DNA from: Lacunisphaera sp.
Lineage (GTDB): Bacteria; Verrucomicrobiota; Verrucomicrobiia; Opitutales; Opitutaceae
Assembly: GCA_029945445.1 (NCBI GenBank)
Contig: JAQSCO010000001.1
Location: forward strand, 1-64,000
DNA length: 64,000 nucleotides
Direction of reading: 5' to 3'
Of this stretch, positions 50,901 through 58,440 are shown one piece after another (position 1 is the first letter of the stretch; every line of letters starts with the position of its first letter). Below the pieces are notes generated by a model. It was not told the origin of the DNA and searched no databases. It was given only the letters and a program-made list of their open reading frames with translations. The translations under genes and the position numbers were made by a program.

Positions 50901-52993
50901 TCCTGGCTCCGCTGCATCTCTGCGAATCGCTTGAGCTGTTGTCGCTGGGGCAGGTCTGCGAGCGCCTTCATGCGGTTCAGGCTGAACTGCCGCAATTCCT
51001 GCTCGGTCTTCAGCGTGATCAGGAATGTCTGAATATCCGGAGCCAACTGGAGGAGCTTGAGGTGATGCGTCAGAGTGCCAGGAGCAACCCCAGCGTTCTT
51101 TGCTAGGACAGCTTGGGTCAGGCTCGGTTTGGCCGCCAACTGGCGTTGCCATTCAAGGGCGCGTTGGAGGGGATGACTGGGGGCCCCCTGGATTACTTTG
51201 GCCACCGGCTCTTGTGTGGGCGAGATGGCCCGCCGGAAAGGCGCCAGGATTGCGATTGGGTCAGGTGCATTGGTGCGAGCGATGGAGCATCTCATTTCCA
51301 GGCACAGCAGCCTGACCGGCGGCAGCGGCCCGCGGGTCTTCGGACGTGCTTGCACAACAACTTTTTGCTCCATACCGGCAATGAGCCGGCTCATGTGAAA
51401 CCGGATGTGTAGCTCGAAATTGCGGCTGGTGGCCGCGGCCTTCCCGCCCGTGGCGCCGCTCGGGAGGATTTCAATCTTCGCGATGAATAGCGTCACCAGG
51501 CTGCGCTGCTCCTCATGAGAGAGCGTCGGGAGCACTTCACTGAATTTCGTCAATGACTCGCGAAGACGGGTCGCATCGAGCTGATCTTGGTCGCTCGCGG
51601 AAAGGTCCTGGCGCAAGCGCTCGCACTCGACCAACAGGCGCTGTTTTTCCGTCCTGAGCGACACGGCGCGTTCGCGCAATTCGTCCACCATGGCATCCAT
51701 TCCCCCAACCGCCACGACCTCCGCGCAATTGCGAAGTTGCTGGGTGATGTCGGCCAGGGAATCTTCGGCCGCGGCGAGAGCCGTCCGAAGCGGTTTGCGG
51801 TTCGTCTTGGCCCGCAGCCGGGAACTTTCTTCGGCCGCTTGCAGGATTTCCGGATGCTGGCTGCATTCCCCGATGAATCCGATGATGGCGGCTTCCAGCG
51901 CAGCCGCGGAAACATGGCGCACCGGACAGATCGTGACGGCACCCGGTTGGCGGGTATGGCCGCAGGTGTAATACCTGTAGGGTCTCCCGTCGCCGTCCTT
52001 CTTGCCGCTGGCATTCGGAATCATCGCTCGACGGCAACAGCCACAATGCAGCACCCCCTTGAGCAGGTGGAAATGCTTGTCTCGGGTATTGAGCAGGCAA
52101 CGAGCAGGCTGAAGACTCTGTTTGATTGCGGCGTTGGCCCGCTCCCAAAGATCCGGTGACACGAGGCCCTCGTGCAAGCCGGGGTATTGCTGGCCTTGCA
52201 TCCTGACTCGGCCGGCATAAATCGAATTCCTGATCAACTTTCGGAGTCCATCACTGCGAAACGAAAGGCCGCCCACCTCTTCTTTGGCTCCGTCCCGGCG
52301 AACAAAAACCCGGAGTTTCGTCCGGATACTATCGGCCGCAAGGCCGTTGGCCACCTTGGTGAGGGGAACAAGGCTGGCGGCCTCCGCGAAGATCCGGCGC
52401 ACGACGACAGCCTCCTCCGGGTGCTGATGCAGGGTTTGGGTGGTCTTGTCGTAGGTATAACCATACGGAACCAACCCGCAGCTCCAGTAACCTCTTTTGG
52501 CCTGCTCCAGCAACTTGGTGCGCACTTTCTCGGCCGTGTTGAGCCGTTCGTATTCCGCCACGCTCACCAGTAGGTTGTTCTTCAATCGCCCCGATGGTGT
52601 TTCGTCGTTCAAATCTTCCGTTGTGCTGACCAGTCGGCAATTGTGCTTCTGGAGAAACGACCGAAAGGGCGACCATTCATCCGTGCTCCGCAGCACTCGC
52701 TCGAGCTTGAAGATCAGAGCTACCTTTACATCGCCGGCTTCAATCCTGCGTTTCAGCCCCTGAATGCCTGGACGATTCATGGTGCCGCCCGAATAGGCCG
52801 GGTCTGAGAAAGACGCGACCTCGTGCCAGCCTTCCGCTGCGCGCTTGCTAATGTATTCGCGGCAGACGGCGGCCTGACTCTCGCAGGAATCAAAACGCCC
52901 ACCCACTTGGTTGACCGTAGAAACGCGAGTATAGATAGCGACGGGAACCGACCCGGACGTGACTGTGTTGGCCTCACGGCGAAGCGTATGCAT
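50897..52993 (-). CDS. Large serine recombinase (integrase/excisionase of the element)
   Basis: 698-aa site-specific recombinase. The ATG at 52993 has a near-perfect ribosome site AAGGAGG 5 bp upstream, which excludes longer readings. The catalytic domain opens VAIYTRVSTVNQ with nucleophile Ser25. Next come the recombinase domain (GYWSCGLVPYGY), a zinc ribbon (HCGCCRRAM, then YYTCGH and TICPVRH), and a coiled coil (~390-490). Residues ~610-690 form an extra C-terminal helix-turn-helix (LTQAVLAKNAGVAPGTLTHHLKLL) recalling ParB/KorB-type domains. It should integrate and excise the element. Confidence 0.95.
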   Translation of the reverse strand: MHTLRREANTVTSGSVPVAIYTRVSTVNQVGGRFDSCESQAAVCREYISKRAAEGWHEVASFSDPAYSGGTMNRPGIQGLKRRIEAGDVKVALIFKLERVLRSTDEWSPFRSFLQKHNCRLVSTTEDLNDETPSGRLKNNLLVSVAEYERLNTAEKVRTKLLEQAKRGYWSCGLVPYGYTYDKTTQTLHQHPEEAVVVRRIFAEAASLVPLTKVANGLAADSIRTKLRVFVRRDGAKEEVGGLSFRSDGLRKLIRNSIYAGRVRMQGQQYPGLHEGLVSPDLWERANAAIKQSLQPARCLLNTRDKHFHLLKGVLHCGCCRRAMIPNASGKKDGDGRPYRYYTCGHTRQPGAVTICPVRHVSAAALEAAIIGFIGECSQHPEILQAAEESSRLRAKTNRKPLRTALAAAEDSLADITQQLRNCAEVVAVGGMDAMVDELRERAVSLRTEKQRLLVECERLRQDLSASDQDQLDATRLRESLTKFSEVLPTLSHEEQRSLVTLFIAKIEILPSGATGGKAAATSRNFELHIRFHMSRLIAGMEQKVVVQARPKTRGPLPPVRLLCLEMRCSIARTNAPDPIAILAPFRRAISPTQEPVAKVIQGAPSHPLQRALEWQRQLAAKPSLTQAVLAKNAGVAPGTLTHHLKLLQLAPDIQTFLITLKTEQELRQFSLNRMKALADLPQRQQLKRFAEMQRSQD

Positions 52994-52998
52994 TGGAA

Positions 52999-53005
52999 CC
53001 TCCTT
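52999..53005 (-). promoter_or_regulatory. Ribosome binding site of the serine recombinase
   Basis: AAGGAGG on the minus strand, 5 bp before the ATG at 52993. It decides the start codon. Confidence 0.85.
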
Positions 53006-53095
53006 GATTGTTGGAGGGCGATCCAATTGGCCTCAGCCCGGTTAGAATTTCACTAGGGAAACTCTGTCGAATTCCGCCACAAACTCAAGCGATGG

Positions 53096-53187
53096 AATTT
53101 AACGGTTGGTCCGATTTTACACGGAATCGAAGCCTTTTCATCACAAAGCCTAATGGAAGTCCGAACTCTGGCCAAAACCGTTAAATT
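53096..53187. repeat. 12-bp inverted repeat beyond the recombinase
   Basis: AATTTAACGGTT (53096-53107) and AACCGTTAAATT (53176-53187) are perfect inverted copies about 70 bp apart, between the recombinase start and the tRNA. They could be recombinase arm sites, an operator, or the element end. Nothing else is seen in 52994-53271. Confidence 0.5.
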
Positions 53188-53271
53188 TCCCGATTTCTGT
53201 TTCGGCCAGCCGACCAGTGACTTACCCAGAAAATTTAATGACCCCCGAAGGGGTTCTGGTTTTGATGTCGA

Positions 53272-53348
53272 TGGTCGGGACGGAGAGATTCGAACTCTCG
53301 ACCTCTTGCTCCCGAAGCAAGCGCTCTACCAGGCTAAGCTACGTCCCG
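53272..53348 (-). tRNA. tRNA-Pro(CGG)
   Basis: 77-nt gene with acceptor stem CGGGACG/CGTCCCG, D-arm AGCTTAGCCTGGTAGAGCG, anticodon stem CTTGC/GCAAG with loop TTCGGGA (anticodon CGG, proline codon CCG), T-loop TTCGAAT, and encoded 3' ACCA. It is the first chromosomal gene beyond the recombinase. Confidence 0.97.
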
Positions 53349-53389
53349 ATTTCGACTTCACTTCCTCGCGGAAATGAGCGGTCAAGAGA

Positions 53390-53405
53390 CCCCAAAGGTT
53401 TGGGG
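53390..53405. repeat. Short hairpin CCCCAAA-GG-TTTGGGG
   Basis: Perfect 7-bp arms in the ~200-bp gap between tRNA-Pro and the LacI gene end, on the 5' side of the tRNA. No T-tract. Could be a weak terminator for the LacI transcript; the gap holds nothing else evident. Confidence 0.35.
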
Positions 53406-53551
53406 GTAGCAATCAAAATTATTCAAATCGTTCCTCGGTTCACAAATGGGCTGCGGAGCCGGCGTTAGGCGGGTTTTTTGGACGGCCCGTCTCCCGTCGG
53501 CCGCGGTCGACCGGGAGGTCGACCCTCCAGCCAGACAAGGTTCGGTCCTTC

Positions 53552-54574
53552 TCAACCCTTGCGCAGGGTCGGGCCGTCGACCCACACGGCGGGGATGGTG
53601 GTGGTGGAGGGGTGGTCCGGCACGCCGCAGTCGTTGCGGTGCAGCGCGGCGATCAGCAGCTCGACGCCGCGGGCGCCGAGCAGGCCGGGTTGCAGGTCGA
53701 GCCCCGAGCAGGGCCGGGTGTTGCTGGCGACGTTCAGGCAGCAGAAGCCGTGGGTCTCGGGGATCTTCGCGCCGCATGCCTCCATCCATTCGATCACCTC
53801 GGCCCGGTGGCACAGGACCGCGTCGGGTTTCTTGGTCTTGAACCAGCGGATGAAGGCCTTCTTGTCCCACTCGGGCAGGATCAGGGGTGGCAGCGCCTCC
53901 TTTTGGGCGTGATGCTCGTGATAGGCGTGGAAAGCGGCTTCCCAACGGTGCAGCAGCCGGGCGTCGTGGCTGGCCTGCAGCACGAGCCCCAGCCGGTGGT
54001 AGCCGAGGGTGTGCAGTTTTTGCACGGCAAAAACCATGGAGCGGTAATGATCGGGGCAGACGGCGTGCAGGGCGGGCCGCTCGATCAGGTAGTCGGTGTA
54101 GATCCCGGAAAAATGCGTCCAGTCGAGTCCGCTGATATCGGCGTCGCCGGCGATGGGCAGCAGCAGCAGCCCGCGGATGCCGCGGGCCTGCAGGATGGTG
54201 TCGAGCCGCGTGTCGGAAATGCCCTGCGTCCCGGTCACGATGGTCTCGGCCTTGAAGCCGAGCTCCGCCGCGCGGGCGGTGGCGCCGCGCGCGAGCTCGC
54301 GGTGGTAGCGGTTCGAGCTGGCCGGCCGGCGGTCCGGGCCGTCGAGGTCGAGGATGGCCAGCACGCCGCGGAACGTGCCGGAGCGCGCGCGCCGCATCTC
54401 GGACATCAGCGCGCCGGCGAGCGGATTCGGGCGGTAGCCGACCGCCTTGGCCGCCTTCTGCACACGCTTGCGCGTCACCTCGTTCACACGCGGCGAATCC
54501 CGGATGGCTTCGGAAACGGTGGTGTGCGACAACCCGAGGCTGCGGGCGATTTCGCGGATGGAGGGGGCGCTCAT
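53552..54574 (-). CDS. LacI-family transcriptional regulator
   Basis: 340-aa repressor with an N-terminal helix-turn-helix (SIREIARSLGLSHTTVSEAI, residues 5-24), a hinge helix (NPLAGALMSEM), and a periplasmic-binding-protein-like effector domain. The ATG at 54574 is chosen because the HTH must lie at the N-terminus; upstream in-frame sequence is not protein-like. The 13-bp palindrome TCTTACTGTAAGA sits 9-21 bp upstream of its ATG, and the same palindrome lies upstream of the oxidoreductase and the TonB receptor. This indicates a local regulator of the GH42 locus that also represses itself. Effector probably a galactoside or derived sugar. Confidence 0.93.
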   Translation of the reverse strand: MSAPSIREIARSLGLSHTTVSEAIRDSPRVNEVTRKRVQKAAKAVGYRPNPLAGALMSEMRRARSGTFRGVLAILDLDGPDRRPASSNRYHRELARGATARAAELGFKAETIVTGTQGISDTRLDTILQARGIRGLLLLPIAGDADISGLDWTHFSGIYTDYLIERPALHAVCPDHYRSMVFAVQKLHTLGYHRLGLVLQASHDARLLHRWEAAFHAYHEHHAQKEALPPLILPEWDKKAFIRWFKTKKPDAVLCHRAEVIEWMEACGAKIPETHGFCCLNVASNTRPCSGLDLQPGLLGARGVELLIAALHRNDCGVPDHPSTTTIPAVWVDGPTLRKG

Positions 54575-54582
54575 CGTGGGGC

Positions 54583-54595
54583 TCTTACTGTAAGA
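54583..54595. promoter_or_regulatory. LacI-type operator, copy 1
   Basis: TCTTACTGTAAGA, a perfect palindrome around a central base, immediately upstream of the LacI-family gene. Same as copies at 58311 and 62469 apart from the strand-dependent centre. Confidence 0.75.
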
Positions 54596-54745
54596 ACTAA
54601 GACGGCTCCGTGACGCCGTGACCAGCGGGAAGTTGCCGGCGCCAGCAATGCCTTGCCGGCCAGGAGAGCGTTGGAATCCCACTCTCAAGCCTTCGACCTC
54701 GGATAGCCCGGGTGATCATGGAGGAACTTTCCGTAACCTGGGGAT

Positions 54746-54829
54746 TGTCATCCTGAGCGGAGTGAAGAATCCAGCCGCGTCACCGGATGCGAACATCCTT
54801 CCGGATCATTCGCTCCACTCAGGATGACA
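54746..54829. repeat. REP/MITE-like imperfect inverted repeat
   Basis: Two ~27-bp arms (54746-54772 and 54803-54829) around TGTCATCCTGAG and its complement. Similar CATCCTGAGCG-type palindromic repeats occur in intergenic DNA of many bacteria. It lies between the GH42 stop and the LacI start. Nothing else is seen in 54575-54897. Confidence 0.75.
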
Positions 54830-54897
54830 GGCCTGGAGCCCATCCGTGCCGAACGGTGCAATCTTTGGCCAGAAAATCAGGAGCGGGTTACCGTCAC

Positions 54898-56904
54898 TTA
54901 GCGCTTCAGCTGGATCACCGCAGCGTCGAGTGGGGCCAGGGTGAGGGTGCGGGCGGTGCTTCGGCCGGTGAGCAGGTTGGTGCCGCGATATTTTCCCAGG
55001 GAAATCCGCGCCGGGCGGCCGGTGTGGTTCAGGGCGAAAAGAAATTGCCCGCGCTTTGCATCGCGCCGGGTGATCTCGACGCCGGCCGGCGCACGCAGGG
55101 GCGCCTTGACTCCGGCAGTCTTCGTGACGCGCAGCAGCAGGGCGTCGAGTCCGGCGGCATCCAGCCGCGTGCCGAGATAGTAGGCGGTGCCGCGGCCATG
55201 CCGGTGCCGCGTGACGGCCGGGCGGCCGGCGAAGAAATCGCCGGTGTAGGTCGCGAGCGGCTTCGCGCCTTCGAGGTGCAGCAGATCGCACCAATGGTCG
55301 CAGGTGAACTTGCGCCCGCCGAGGCGCACGCCATTGGTGCGGCCGTCGGGGTAGGGCGCCCATTCCTCGACCCAGAGGCCGAGCGCCTGCCGCAGCAGCG
55401 CCGGGTAGCCGCCAAGCACGATGTGCTCGTGCTCGTCCACGATGCCGGAGAAATACGTTGCCAGCAGCGTGCCGCCGCGCGCCGTGAAGGCGGTCAGGTT
55501 CGCGGCCGCCTGCTTGGTGAGCAGGTAGAGCGCGGGCGCCACGACGAGGTCGTAGCCGGCGAGCTCCGCTCCGGGATGCACGAAATCGACGCCGATGTTT
55601 TTTTGATAGAACCAGCGGTGCAACGACTGGGCCCAAGCGGCGTAGTCGATGCGGCCGGGCTTGGACTCCAGCTCGACGGCCCACCACGCGTGCCAGTCGA
55701 AGGCGATGGCCACGCGGTTGCGCACGAGCGACCCGGCAACGGGCGTGAGCTTCTTCAGCTCCGCGCCGAGGGCTGTCACTTCAGCAAAGACGCGGCTCTG
55801 CTTGGGCGGGACATGTGGGAGGAGCCCGCTGTGGAATTTCTCGGCGCCGGCCTTGGACGCGCGCCACTGGAAAAACATCACGCCGTCACCGCCGCGGGCG
55901 ACGGTCTGCAGGCTCTGGAGCCGCATGATGCCGGGACGCTTCGGCAGGTTGACCGATCGCCAGTTCACGGCGGACGGGGCCTGCTCCATGAGCACAAACG
56001 GCCGGCCGGGCTTCAGCGAGCGCATCAGGTCATGGCCCACGGCGCCGGCGTGGCGGGCGGCGGCCTCGTCGACAGGATCGGGATAGCTGTCCCACGCCAC
56101 GTAATCGATCTCCGGCGCCCACGCCCGGTAGTCGAGCGGCTTGAAGAAGCCCATGAAGTTGGTCGTGAGCGGAATCGCCGGCGTCGCGGCGCGGAGGATG
56201 GCCGCCTCCATCCGGTAGAGCGCGAGGAAGGCGTCGCTCGTGAACCGCTTGAAATCCAAGCACTGTGTCGGGTTGCAGTGATACGGCGCGCGGCGCGGCG
56301 TGAAGATCTCCGCCCAGTCGCCGTAGGCCTGGCTCCAGAACGCCGTGCCCCACGCGTCGTTCAGCGCGGCGAGCGTCCGGTATTTCGCGCGCAGCCAGGC
56401 GCGGAAGGCGCGCGTGCTGTCCGCGTTGTGGCACTCCGGCAGATGGCAGGCGTATTCGTTGTTGATGTGCCAGGAGGCGAGCGCGGAGTGACGGCGGTAG
56501 CGCTGCGCGAGTTTGCGCACGAGCGCAGCGGCGAACTTTTTGTAGACCGGGCTGCTCGGCGAATACTGCTGGCGCGAGCCGACCTGCAGCGTCACGCCGT
56601 CGGCCGTGACGGGCAGCACCCCGGGATATTTTCTTGTGAGCCACGGCGGCGGCGAGGCGGTCGCGGTCGCGAGGCAGACCGAGATGCCGTTTTTCGCGAG
56701 CAAATCCATGACGCGATCGAGCCAGCCGAAGTCGAAACGCTTCTCGCTGGGCTGCAGCCTGGCCCAGCTGAAGATGCCGAGGCTGACGATGTTCACCCCG
56801 GCGGCGCGCATCAGGCGGACGTCCTCCAGCCAGACTGACTCGGGCCACTGCTCCGGGTTGTAGTCGCCGCCGTAGAGCAGCTTGGGCGGAAGTCTGGGCG
56901 TCAT
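54898..56904 (-). CDS. GH42 beta-galactosidase
   Basis: 668-aa intracellular beta-galactosidase of family 42, with no signal peptide. The ATG at 56904 is chosen because MTPRLPPKLLYGGDYNPEQW matches the family's N-terminus. Acid/base is Glu150 (SWHINNEYACH) and nucleophile is Glu307 (FVLMEQAPSAVNW). The trimerisation/Rossmann-like domain (HWWFYQ to GTLLATYFSG region, ~380-590) and a short C-terminal beta domain are complete. It starts 56 bp after the oxidoreductase stop, so the two form one transcript behind operator copy 2. It would hydrolyse galactosides brought in through the adjacent TonB receptor; the inner-membrane transporter is not here. Confidence 0.95.
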   Translation of the reverse strand: MTPRLPPKLLYGGDYNPEQWPESVWLEDVRLMRAAGVNIVSLGIFSWARLQPSEKRFDFGWLDRVMDLLAKNGISVCLATATASPPPWLTRKYPGVLPVTADGVTLQVGSRQQYSPSSPVYKKFAAALVRKLAQRYRRHSALASWHINNEYACHLPECHNADSTRAFRAWLRAKYRTLAALNDAWGTAFWSQAYGDWAEIFTPRRAPYHCNPTQCLDFKRFTSDAFLALYRMEAAILRAATPAIPLTTNFMGFFKPLDYRAWAPEIDYVAWDSYPDPVDEAAARHAGAVGHDLMRSLKPGRPFVLMEQAPSAVNWRSVNLPKRPGIMRLQSLQTVARGGDGVMFFQWRASKAGAEKFHSGLLPHVPPKQSRVFAEVTALGAELKKLTPVAGSLVRNRVAIAFDWHAWWAVELESKPGRIDYAAWAQSLHRWFYQKNIGVDFVHPGAELAGYDLVVAPALYLLTKQAAANLTAFTARGGTLLATYFSGIVDEHEHIVLGGYPALLRQALGLWVEEWAPYPDGRTNGVRLGGRKFTCDHWCDLLHLEGAKPLATYTGDFFAGRPAVTRHRHGRGTAYYLGTRLDAAGLDALLLRVTKTAGVKAPLRAPAGVEITRRDAKRGQFLFALNHTGRPARISLGKYRGTNLLTGRSTARTLTLAPLDAAVIQLKR

Positions 56905-56960
56905 GGATGGATAATCAGATGCCGGCGCGGCGCCGCGTTGTCCAGTCGGCAAGGCGCGGT

Positions 56961-58157
56961 TCACGCCGTGCGGGCGGGGGCGAGCACGAAACCCGTCTCG
57001 CGCAACTGGCTGTGCGCGGCGAGGGCGCGGCAGAGGGCGGCCTCGAGTCCGTTGACCACCGGGACAGGGGCGGCGCCGGTGGCGGGCTGCTCCCACGAAA
57101 TGAACTCGGCCGGCACCGCCTGCACCTTGGCGGCGGCGTGGACGGCCTCGACGAAGGCGGTGTGGCTCTGCGCGAGGGCGGCGGTGCAGACCAGCGTGTC
57201 CGGGGCCCGCAGCTTGGCCAGCACGGCGTTGAACATCGAAAGCCGGTTGGCGGTGCTGTCGGGCAGGGCCCGCTCTTCGCGCGACCCGTCGGCGCGGAAC
57301 AAGACGCAGCTGCGCTCATGCTGCCACTCGACCCGGCCGGCGCTGCCCTCGAGGTAGATCTCGGGTTCGCGGACCTCGCGGCAGGTGTGGGTGGCGCCGA
57401 ACCAGAAGGCGATGCCCTCGGCCGAGCGGGCGAGCACCACGCTCGTGTCGAAGCTCTCAATGGCGTTGGCGCGGAGCAGCTCGGCGGACTCGACGTGGGC
57501 GAGGGCCGCGGTCTCGGGCGTGGTGCCGGCGAAATAGAGGCTGAGGTTGACGAAGTGGGCGAAGGCGTTGTTGAGCGGCGAGTCGAGCACGGGCGTGCCC
57601 TCGGCATGGAGCCGGCCGGCCCAGGGATTGCGCGTGAAATAATCGGCGGGCCGCGGCCACAGGCCGAGGAAGCGCACGGTGTGCAGCGGCCCGATCGCCC
57701 CGGCGCAGAGCTGCTGCTTCAGCCAGCGGTTCACCGGGCTGTAGATGTCCTGGAAGCCCACGGCCACGAATTTGCCACTGCTGCGCTCGACCTCGCGGAT
57801 CGCGGCCACCTCGGCAAGCGAGCCGGCGAGCGGTTTTTCCACGAGGACGTTGGCGCCGGCGCGGAGCGCGGCGAGCGTCATGCGCGTGTGCCAGGGAATC
57901 CCGGTGGGAATCAGGCAGAGATCCAGCCGGCCGGCCTCCGCGCGCAGCATCTCCTCGTAGTCGCGGTAAATGACACAGCCCTTCTGGCGCAGCGCGGCCT
58001 CATTGGCCGCTTCTTCCGCAGGGTTGATGATCACGGCCGCGCTGAGGCTGATCTCGCCCCGGTCATGCGCCGCGCGCGCCAGCGCCAGGTAGATCCGCGC
58101 GTAACCGGACACCCCGATGAGGGCGACGCGCGGACAGGATGGAACGGTCGGCGTCAT
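56961..58157 (-). CDS. Gfo/Idh/MocA-family oxidoreductase
   Basis: Cytoplasmic NAD(P)-dependent sugar or inositol dehydrogenase-like protein, 398 aa from ATG 58157. The Rossmann fold starts VALIGVSGYAR (11-21) and the conserved EKP is at 107-109 in NVLVEKPLAGS. The C-terminal substrate domain follows (LNNAFAHFVNLSLYF). Family members oxidise sugars, inositols or nucleotide sugars, and some work as glycosidases, so the exact reaction is open. It heads a transcript with the GH42 gene; operator copy 2 is 154 bp upstream of its start. Confidence 0.88.
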   Translation of the reverse strand: MTPTVPSCPRVALIGVSGYARIYLALARAAHDRGEISLSAAVIINPAEEAANEAALRQKGCVIYRDYEEMLRAEAGRLDLCLIPTGIPWHTRMTLAALRAGANVLVEKPLAGSLAEVAAIREVERSSGKFVAVGFQDIYSPVNRWLKQQLCAGAIGPLHTVRFLGLWPRPADYFTRNPWAGRLHAEGTPVLDSPLNNAFAHFVNLSLYFAGTTPETAALAHVESAELLRANAIESFDTSVVLARSAEGIAFWFGATHTCREVREPEIYLEGSAGRVEWQHERSCVLFRADGSREERALPDSTANRLSMFNAVLAKLRAPDTLVCTAALAQSHTAFVEAVHAAAKVQAVPAEFISWEQPATGAAPVPVVNGLEAALCRALAAHSQLRETGFVLAPARTA

Positions 58158-58310
58158 GCGCGCAGGTTTTCGCAGGGCAAGCGGCGATGGAAAGGCATCA
58201 TGGGGGTAGGCAGACAGGCGGGGCCGAACTGGGGGAAAACCAGCCGCCCAACGGCGATTGGAGACGATGTTTATGTGGCACAGCACTGAGGCCGCGCGAC
58301 TCGGCGCAAG

Positions 58311-58323
58311 TCTTACAGTAAGA
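58311..58323. promoter_or_regulatory. LacI-type operator, copy 2
   Basis: TCTTACAGTAAGA upstream of the oxidoreductase-GH42 transcript, between it and the terminator of the TonB receptor gene. Confidence 0.75.
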
Positions 58324-58384
58324 AGAACTGCGTCCTGTCCGCCGGCAAAACAGCAGAGGTCCGGCGAGGTGAGTTTTCCCGGAT

Positions 58385-58411
58385 AAAAAAAGCCTCCCTT
58401 GGGGGGAGGCT
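58385..58411 (-). terminator. Rho-independent terminator of the TonB receptor gene
   Basis: On the minus strand, stem AGCCTCCC/GGGAGGCT (58404-58411 and 58391-58398) with a five-base loop is followed by TTTTTT. It lies 30 bp after the receptor stop. Confidence 0.9.
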
Positions 58412-58440
58412 CTTGGACGGACCGGCCAGGCCAGCGGGGC

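Larger units (their letters stand above)
38975..53187. mobile_element. Integrative mobilisable element (boundaries approximate)
   Basis: About 14 kb of plasmid/ICE-type genes between the chromosomal cytochrome gene and a tRNA-Pro. It encodes integration (large serine recombinase), DNA processing (MobF relaxase-helicase), coupling (T4CP-like ATPase), accessory partition-like and DNA-binding proteins, and a methyltransferase-helicase. No VirB/Tra mating-pair-formation genes are present, so it would need another element's secretion channel. I found no convincing direct repeats marking attL and attR; the right edge is set loosely at the inverted repeat past the recombinase. Confidence 0.8.

Noticed and set aside
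53027-53271. CRISPR array or other tandem repeat next to the recombinase
   Set aside because: Only one inverted repeat pair is present; no regularly spaced direct repeats exist here or elsewhere in the window.
53272-53348. tRNA-Pro as the element's attachment site
   Set aside because: No duplicated tRNA 3' segment was found at the other end of the element, and serine recombinases rarely use tRNAs.
53552-54688. Longer LacI-family start
   Set aside because: The extra 38 residues place the helix-turn-helix internally and run across the operator; the ATG at 54574 is the right start.
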